NCBI RefSeq assembly: GCF_027596085.1
Contig: NC_072465.1
Coordinates: forward strand, 19,648,707-19,712,706
Origin: Anoplopoma fimbria
Lineage: Eukaryota > Chordata > Actinopteri > Perciformes > Anoplopomatidae
Direction of reading: 5' to 3'
Length of the DNA stretch: 64,000 nucleotides
The notes beneath the pieces were generated by a model. It did not search any database and was not told the origin of the DNA. It saw only the letters and a list, made by a program, of their open reading frames with translations. Positions 55,961 through 64,000 of the stretch are shown here, in pieces (position 1 is the stretch's first letter; each line of letters starts with the position of its first letter). The position numbers and the translations under genes were made by a program.

Positions 55961-58900
55961 ATGAGGACCGTGATGGCTTCTATGAAAACAACATTATTCC
56001 TATTTCTGCTCTGGGGTGAGTAAAGCCAGCCGTGCAGTCTGAGGACTACCTATCTGCTGTGCACACAATGACTAAAGCCGCCTCGCCATCTGTCACATGG
56101 AGATGCATTTTGCATTATTGTTTCTTCATGGCGACCAGTCAGACAATTTATTTAGATGTCATATGCACTGCTTAGCTTTATTTGAACCCCCCTTTTTATT
56201 CTCTTTTTTTTAATTATTATTATTTGCCTGTAAAAGCTTCTTCTGTGGCACATTTAATCACATCACTGTGTTCTGCACAATCAAAGAAAACTCACCCAGG
56301 ACTACAGGCTGTTTGATGGATGTGAAGCTGGTTGTATCAGGTGATTTTGACCATTTGAATGAGCTGATGGTGGGAACCAGGAAGTCCCAAGCTAAAGTAT
56401 CCTCATCAATAGGACTCTCTCATGGTATAGGTAATGGTTAACGTCCTAGTAGTTCTGTGGTAGTGATACCAACCTTACTTTTCAAGGTTTTGTTGTTTGA
56501 TTACAGTCATTGTACGCTTTCTTCACCTGTTTTATCTCCTCGGTGTGTTTCTTGTTTTGCTTTGTTACTTCCCTTTTGGACATTCTTAAATAAATCAAAG
56601 ATGCTTAAGAGTTTATATTAGATTAAGAATAGGACAAACAACCCAAACAAGCTAAATGCATTAATATGTCTTCTGTTTTTTAACTTTGTACCTCACGTTT
56701 AAGATATTTCTTCATTGTTTGACATAAGTAGAACATATGAGATTGAATCACAGTTTTTATGTCCCTTCTCACAGTATTAATAATCATATAATCGTATCTA
56801 TTAAACATGTAGACAGGGTTCCTTTCATCAGTGCTGTGGTCCAACATCCACATCTCTTTGTGGGTTCTTAGTATGAAAATGTGGGGCTCCGCTCCTCCGT
56901 GTTGCACAAAAACCCCCCAGACAGTTTTGAGCATCGTCACGAACTGTGGTTTCCCCCGGCCCTATCAGTCCAAGCCCAGTGTTAATTAGGACCTGATCCG
57001 CTTAAGCCTCCCACTCGTCTCCCATGTCATTATGTTGGGGCGTGTTGTTGTCGGGCCGCAGCACGCCTGTGAGAAAGCTCCAGTTGTTTTAGGTCTGACG
57101 CACACAGACACCTACACACACACAGACACACAAACAGGCAAACACACACACACACACACAGATAGGGAGTGCCAGAACGCACCCATCTAGTATTTCTAGT
57201 TGTTCAGGTAGTTTTATCAGCTGTAGGTGAGGGTTAAATGTGTGTGTCAGTTGGGACTGATCTTTGATCACTGTCAGTTGGGATGATCACATCCTATTTG
57301 CATTTTGAGTTGTTTATTTCTCAGCTCTTGGCTCCACTAGTACATTTAAAAATGTGTGTCCCCTTTCTATAATATCCTTTTACGTTGTTTTCCATACAAT
57401 AAGTCGTCTATCTGACCTGCGGCTTGCCATCCACTTTAATAACTAAATGTAAATAAATATCTGATGAAGTCAAGTTCAACTACTGGGAGCTTTTAGGGTT
57501 AACTGGCTTTTGATTTATTTTACTTAATCGAGTTTCCACAAGAAGTAGTTTCTTTGTCAACGTCCTCAAAACAATCTGTTTCTGCCTTCTGCTTTTAAAT
57601 ACAGGGAAGAAGAGAGCTCTGCTACTAGTATCAGCAAATGAACTGAGATTAAGCATCTGAATTGTATCTCTATTATTTACTTTATACATTTTCCATAGTT
57701 TATGAAGCTAATATTAAATTGCTTTTTTGATAAATTTTATATTTTCTCTTTATCTTGATACAAATGTTCATCCTTGATTTCCTCTTCTTGTTAGAATTTG
57801 ACTTGTTCATCAATTGGTTATAATTACCAGAAAAATTAGTGAATTGAAACCAAATTGTCGATTAAAGCATAGTACAAATGGCTTAAAGAGAACAAAGCTG
57901 TTGAACCAGTCCAAGCGATGTCCCTTGATGACTTCTGTGTTTCGTTTTTTTTAAAAGAGGAAATTATTACTTTGCATAAGTACCCATATCATGAGAGAAT
58001 AGTAATGCCGTGAGAAGTTTCAATGCCTGCGGCTGAAAGAGGGTTTGCGTATTTAAATAGCTCAGTCTGAGCTTTTAGACTATTTCAGAGGGGTTTCAGG
58101 GGAAGTTGGGTATGAAGCCACCAGCCAGACAATACGACTCAGTGAAACATTATGACACTTGAACCTGCAAGCTTGAAACCCTTGAGGCACTCGCTTCTGA
58201 CTATTCATACTCATAAAATCCCCAATTTTACCAGGTTTATATTAAACAGTAAGGAGAGTGGGATAGAGTTAATTATATAAAAAAATGTTTCACTTTCTGT
58301 GTGATTTGCAGTTTCAAGATTAGCTCATTCCAAGACAATAAACTCAGTGAACATCAGTTTTGGCTGATTTGAGCACCTTTTGAATGCCACTATTCTGGAT
58401 CACTGTGTTGGACTGAGACAACCAGTTTCAGCAAAACTTACTGAAACTAGCTCACTGTAACACTGTGAGAGCACAAACTAGTTTTGTTGTGTTTTTTTAG
58501 TTTTTCTTTTTATTTAATCAAAAATACCTATAGTATGAGCTAGGGCTGAATAAACAAAAACAAATTCTTATTGCAATTACTTTGAAGGAAAATAAAATGA
58601 TTATGGTGTGATTTTCGCACTGATATGTACCAAAGAAAGACGTTTTCTTAAGTCTGTAGATGTGATGTGTAGGCCAAGACAAAATTTAATTTAAGATGAT
58701 ATTTTGACACACATTACTCCTTCAACAAATAATGCGCCTCCTGGGATTCGAAAAATAAAGTAGGCCATTATGCTATTTTAATAAAATCTTTATTAGTTGT
58801 GCAGCCCTGTGCAGATGATTGTATATATTTATTTAAATGTGTAATTTCCTTGCCCCAACTGGAGTGTGTTTTCTCCTACGCTGTTTAATGTATTGATTCC

Positions 58901-61900
58901 CTGTTAGCCAGTCATCAGCTCAGGATATTGATCCATGAGTCCATGTAGCAAACGCGCTGCGAGGCGAAGCTTTGACCCACAAAAGTTGACATTGTTACTG
59001 TTTCCAGTCCATTTGTCACCGTCTTTCACACTCTTTGCTGCCTCTCTCCCTTCTCTCTTTCACAGGGCTCCAGTGCGCTGTGTGTCGTGAAGTATATCTC
59101 CCTCCTGGGACCCTCTACCGTGTTGCAGGGTTCCCCCTCTCCCTGCCCTGTGCCGTATCAGGATACGAAGGCTCACGCACGCAGGACTTTGAGTGGTTCC
59201 TGATCAGGGATGATGCTGGTGGGAGGCAGATGGGAGTGGTCTCCACCAGGGACAAGGGCTTCCCTTACGCGCCTTTCCAGGCCCGGGTGAAGAATGGGGA
59301 GGTGAGGGTGGAGAGGGACTCGGGGGACAAAGTCCGACTAGTGATCCAGAGACTCCGGGCTGATGACCAGGGGAAGTATGAATGCTACACACCCAGCACC
59401 GACATCAAATACCAGGGGAACTACAGCGCCACAGTGCCTGTCAAAGGTAAGGGATATACCTTAGTAGTTTATAGAAGAACAATGGAGTTTTATGGCACAG
59501 AGAAATAAGATGCATCATACTTGTTAGTAGAATCAATTCATTTTAGTTTTTTGTCTTTTTATGGAAAATAGAGAATATCACTGTTAAGAGGGCCCTGTCT
59601 GAGAACACACACATAAAACAGATGTTGGGAGTAATCAGGGATCAATAATACAGATAAGATCAGTGGGATGAAGTCAAATTGATAGAATATTAACATATCA
59701 CTTGTAACCATCAGAAAAATATAAAAACAGAGGTGCAATACAAATATTAATATCTGGAAATATATGAGTAAAATGGATGAATAAAACATAACCCTGATGG
59801 TTCCAAAAAATCTAACACATAGTGTGATCAGCCTCCAGTTTCTTCCTGTTGTGTTCTTTCAATTACTATTGGTGGATTAAAATGTGTCAGTAACAGAGAG
59901 TATTATAAAGTATCAGAAGCTGGCATTGAACATCGTTAAAATTCAGCTATTTTTGCGAGTGTATTTTTAACTTCTTGTACGACTACTTGTTATGTTCAAA
60001 CTAATTTTCTTAGAAAACATGTATATATTTATTTAAGTAAAGCACTGAAAAAGAATTGTTCGGGTACTGGTACCAAAACACCCTTCTATTGTATCACCAA
60101 CTTCTGCTACACAACTTCAAACGATGCCCAGTCTGGCAATCATAGTTTAGTCAACACATAGTGGAAACCAGCCCATTGTATTCCAGATATGTCACAAGGG
60201 TTATTGCATCTCTGCTCTACATCTGCCAGCTGGATGACATTTATTAATCATACTATGTGTTTAACTTGGTGCTCGATGACATTCCTCATGTTTAAGCTCT
60301 TATTTACACTTGCCATCTGGAGTTTTTCCCTCTGCTCAAGCTATCCACAATATTTTGGCAATTTTAGACAAACCACATAGTCATCAATCCTGTTTCTATT
60401 CTTATTGCACTACTATGTTTATGTTTGTAGGATACTGGGGGTTTGTTTTGCAGCTCAAGAATCTTATCTTCATAATAGCCGGCTAATCTTGCTTTGGCAA
60501 AGCTTGTGCCCAAAGCTGAGGTTGGCTTGCAGTCACTCTCAGTAACCCTATTTCATGACTTGCTTTACTGTTCCAAATATAGAAACAGCAATAGAAATTA
60601 AATTTGGTCTATTTTTCCCCTCCCACCTGGCTCCTACAGCCTGTTGATGTAATCGTATTGTCTGTCTGTGTCTCTTTGTGCACCCGCAGTGATCCCTGAC
60701 ACACTCCAGATCAGTTTTTCACGCTCGCTCACCGGCCAGCCGGTGCCAGAGGGGGCCGAATTAATGCTGATGTGCTCAGCGGGCATCCAATCGGAGCAGC
60801 TCACCCATATGTCCATCACGTTTGGGAAGCGCAGCGCTGGTGAGGTTTTGGGGAGCGGAGCCGGAGGGGAGGTCAGCACCGTTAGAGAGATTATCTCCGT
60901 TGACAAGCTGCTGGGGGTCGTCCCCGGACATTTGTACAAGAAGAGGTACGACGACGGAGACATCACGCTGGAGAAGAGGAACGGGGAGGCCGGGCTGGAC
61001 GTGTACGTGATGAAGATGAGAGGCGTGCAGCCACAAGACACCGGCACATATTTCTGTGAGGCCTCCCAGTGGATTCGGGACCCAAATCGATCCTGGCAGA
61101 AGATAGCACAAAGGACGCTGGATATTGGCAACTTGACCGTCCAGCAACTAGGTCAGTGTTACTGAGAAACTGTGCCAGTGTTTGTGTTGACATTTGCTCA
61201 AACAATGACAGCCTGTGGCGAGGGCCTCGGTCATACTGCTACAAACATGGTGCACAATAATTTTATGTTGTGTTCGTTGTTCTAACAACCTACATTTGAT
61301 TAAATTAGGAAAACAATCTTACAGACCACCTAGAAAAGAAAATCCCAAAATAGAGCTGGCTGCTCAAAATGTAAAAGTAAAACAGCTGGAGTTTGGTTTG
61401 TACTGGTTCTTCTCTCTCAGCGGCCTCAGTCGGCCTGGACTTGTAGCTCTGTTGAGTATATTGGACTCTTTCCAGGTTTCAGGCTGAAGCTCTGGATGTT
61501 TGTGTTACTAACGGCTTAACTGAATGTCTAGCTTGCTGGTTGGCCGACTGAGCAGTTTACTGACTGGATAGATAGGGGGGCTGATTAAACATGTAACTGG
61601 ATACACATCTGTAGTCAGCTTGTTGGCTGAATAAGTGTTGGGCTTTCTGATAGGCTGCCTGGATGGCTGGGTTTTTCCTCCCTTGCTGGATGGATGGATG
61701 GATGGATGGATGGATGGATGGATGGATGGATGGATGGATGGACATCTTTCTGTTATATCTTACTATTGTATTACTATATCTCTATTATTGTTCTCGTGAT
61801 CGATTGATACGTGGCTTATTTTCTTGATTAATACATTCATCATTTGATCTATAAAACAGTGAAAGACGCCATCACAATATTTTAAGACTGTGAGGTTTCT

Positions 61901-63539
61901 TTAATAAGACAAGATAAGATAATCCTTTATTAGCCCAGCAGCGGGGAAATGTACAGGACTACAGCAGCAGATCAAGTGCAAACAAGAGACATAGTAAAAA
62001 ACAAGATCAAAACAAATATTATAAATAAGTAATAAAACAATAAAGAATATTAAATAGTAAAAAAAGTAAAAAAATCTACAATAACTAAAATATTATATAG
62101 ACAGACAGAATAATTATTGTATTGTAATCAAATGTCTTGTTTGACTCTACTATACTACTAACTATAATGTAAGGCTACAAGAAAGCATCAAATTCTCACA
62201 TTGAGAACATGAAACCATCAAAATTCTTCTTACTGTGTGTCAGCTGTCAAACTGTCTGACTGCTGAACTTGATGCTCAGCTCTCTTGCTGATTATCCAGC
62301 TGCATCTGACGGGTCGATAGCTGGCTGGCGGAGTAGCAGAATAACTGCCCTGCCGCTTGGGTCAATTTAAATTCTAAAGAGCTTGTGTAGGTCTGAAGGA
62401 TTAAGTAATCTTTCCTCCCACCTTGGACTCTTGTATCCCGCAGAGAGGATGACTATCTCTCTCTGTCAGCCTGATGTGTCCATTACTGACAGAACAGCTA
62501 TGTCCTTAAAACCACTTTAATATCTTAGATGGGGAAGTTGACATACAGTTACATAGAGTATATAGTCTTGATATGCAAGCTTCTATGAAAAGGCTTTTTA
62601 AGTTTAATACTGAATTATTCTAACCACATTAAAAACCTTTCTTTTTATTTTAATTAACTTGTGTTGCTGATGAGAGGCGCAAACAACTTCTCAGCACTGA
62701 GTAATTACTTATTGGAGCTAAAAGTTATTTAGGTCAATTTCTTTTTCTCTTCAGCAATAAAATTGGAGCTGAAGTTGAAGCATTGAATTTAATCAATGCA
62801 TGCATTGTTTTACTGACGAGCACTATATGGCTCTGTATTTTCTGGCCCCCTGTTGTCTGACTAATAGAATAGTCTGATGCGTCTCCTTTTGTTTTCATAA
62901 ATAATGTGTCTATTATTGAGCAGAGTGTTGTGGTTAAATGAGGCTTTTGCTCACACAATGGATCAGTGTTGTTATCTTCCATTTGTACCAAGTTATTAGT
63001 ACTTCCAATATGAAACATTTTCAGCTCATTAAACAAAGTTGCACTTCTCATTTGTGCTGTATCTTCTACTGCAATGCTTAAAATGTATCTCCGAATACAA
63101 CACAGTAATTTGGTCAACATGCTCAAGGTTCTTTCATTGAGCAATGATAGAAAATGACGAAGTGGTAATTTATTTTATCATGGCCATTAAATATGTAACT
63201 TACTAAAGAAGCCGCTCTAGCTTCCCCACAGAAATGAAACCCAAAGTGTTGCTTCTTTACCGTCACAGTCTGAGTGCTTCTTTGAGGTTGTTCGACGTGG
63301 AGGATTTCCTGTACTTTCATATTTACTAACCTGTCTCCCTCTACCTCTTCCGTTCCCCAGCGGAGTCACTGAGCATAACGTCCTCGCCCAAGGGGGAGGT
63401 GACCCTGCAGGTCGGTTCACCTCTCATCCTGACCTGTGAGGTGTTGGGGCTGCCGTCTGAAGTGAACTCGGGCCTGCTGGTTCAGTGGATGAAGAGGGGA
63501 TCAGTAAACAGCGACTTCGCTGGGAGCGGGGGAGTCGAG
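55961..63539 (+). CDS. igsf8: EWI-family immunoglobulin superfamily protein, IGSF8-like, 5' part
   Basis: Four coding exons are visible: 55961-56015, 59066-59446, 60690-61151 and 63361-63539. The first three end in phase 1, as in Ig genes; the fourth ends in phase 0 at GTACTG. They give 359 residues, and the gene continues beyond the window. Residues 1-24 are a signal peptide ([11 protein letters not shown]). V-type Ig domain 1 (about 25-145) has [25 protein letters not shown] and [14 protein letters not shown]. Domain 2 (146-299) has [19 protein letters not shown] and SWQKIAQR. Domain 3 starts at about 300 and is cut by an exon end at GGVEV. The words in domain 1 fit IGSF8 best; IGSF3 and PTGFRN are relatives. 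Family members bind tetraspanins CD9 and CD81. The family's Glu-Trp-Ile motif reads Gln-Trp-Ile here. Confidence 0.8.
56016..59065 (+). other. igsf8: igsf8 intron 1
   Basis: A 3-kb intron with no other gene. The block 56935-57100 is less AT-rich and word-rich (GGTTTCCCCCGGCCCTATCA, GTTAATTAGGACCTGATCCG) and could be a control element. A short (AC)n lies at 57141-57160, and a MITE sits at 58.54 kb. Confidence 0.6.
58541..58809. mobile_element. MITE with TAGGGCTG-type ends in igsf8 intron 1
   Basis: The left end TAGGGCTGAATAAA and the inverted right end ACAGGGCTGCACAA bound about 270 bp of AT-rich non-coding DNA containing TTATTGCAATTACTTTGAAG. This is a common fish family. Confidence 0.55.
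59447..60689 (+). other. igsf8: igsf8 intron 2
   Basis: An AT-rich intron between the exons for Ig domains 1 and 2, with no recognisable element. Confidence 0.75.
61685..61741. repeat. (GGAT)n microsatellite
   Basis: About 14 GGAT units in a row. Confidence 0.95.
61903..62110. repeat. Dispersed fish retroelement-like segment
   Basis: AAGATAAGATAATCCTTTAT followed by GCAGCGGGGAAATGTACAGG is a familiar dispersed fish repeat. It is followed by an A-rich degenerate stretch. I cannot assign the family with confidence. Confidence 0.5.
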
Positions 63540-64000
63540 GTACTGATTCTCATTCTGCTGACTCGTGTGTATTGTAGTTTATTGCTCAGTGTGTGCGATT
63601 GTATTAAGTAGAACCAGTTGTCGTGTTTGTTTTGCAACTGCACAGTATTACTGAGGTATAAATACAAGTATTATACCTTATTCTTTCAAATATGTAAGTG
63701 AATGCATGAGTTCTTGAACAAACGGCAAGATGAAACATTTGACATCAAAATGTTTACGTCATGCCACATTTACAACAATTAGCAAAGCGTGTACTTTTTC
63801 CTACACATTTTTCAACTTTTTTTCTAGATTTTAAATATTTTCAGCTTTGGTGCGTTCAAGTGATGGAGGCAACATTTTGATAAGTGACACTTGAGGGTTG
63901 TCTTTCAAACAACAGCAGCACACAAAAATGTACATGTTTTGTTATGATTTAAGAGTTTGATTGACATAATCAAGTATAAGCCTATAATAAATAACATTTC
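63540..64000 (+). other. igsf8: igsf8 intron 4, start only
   Basis: AT-rich intron sequence to the end of the window. The exon completing Ig domain 3 is not present. Confidence 0.65.

Larger units (their letters stand above)
61152..63360 (+). other. igsf8: igsf8 intron 3 with repeats
   Basis: It contains a (GGAT)n microsatellite at about 61685-61741 and a retroelement-like segment at 61903-62110. Nothing else is recognised. Confidence 0.7.

Overview
The window is vertebrate nuclear DNA, almost certainly from a spiny-rayed (percomorph) teleost. The genes are split by GT-AG introns and their proteins read as fish versions of known vertebrate families. The intergenic DNA is AT-rich and full of (AC)n microsatellites. 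It also carries dispersed repeats typical of bony fish: hAT-like MITEs, a tRNA-head/L2-tail element ending in a (TCCA)n tract, and a GGAGGAAGTATT-type repeat. There is no prokaryotic, viral or CRISPR-type content, and I see no new multi-gene system. What is new here lies in gene models, coding repeats and candidate regulatory architecture.

Layout. At 552-608 (-) there is a possible first coding exon of an Sp-family gene (sp1-like), with its upstream region to about 2.3 kb. A 103-bp tandem array follows at 2.5-3.0 kb, then an orphan hAT/ZMYM1-like exon at 4.0 kb. tespa1 (+) spans about 4.9-13.8 kb: 11 coding exons and 671 codons of protein, an ITPR-interacting protein of the KRAP/ITPRID family. 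It runs convergently into tarbp2 (-, 15.7-20.2 kb, 7 coding exons, 353 aa), the three-dsRBD partner of Dicer. The tarbp2 promoter at 20.24-20.6 kb has a perfect CRE and a CCAAT box. About 8 kb of non-coding DNA with enhancer-like blocks leads to sp7/osterix (-, 28.6-31.6 kb, two coding exons, 457 aa), the osteoblast master regulator. A 24-kb stretch without coding genes follows (31.7-55.9 kb), with microsatellites, repeats, a GC-rich island carrying a perfect CTCF-type motif, and a 0.7-kb polypyrimidine tract. The last gene is the 5' part of an EWI-family immunoglobulin gene, best matched to igsf8 (+, 55.96 kb to beyond the window end).

The genes do not form one pathway. tarbp2 is housekeeping small-RNA machinery, tespa1 acts in calcium/T-cell signalling, sp7 is a bone-specific transcription factor, and igsf8 is a tetraspanin-associated membrane protein. 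sp1, sp7 and tarbp2 are neighbours on human 12q13, which supports the sp1-like call. CTCF-type motifs in convergent orientation (+ at 21.2 kb, - at 41.7, 52.4, 53.8 and 55.4 kb) could set sp7 apart as its own regulatory domain.

All exon boundaries were read by hand from splice consensus, reading phase and remembered protein families. No database search or alignment was run.
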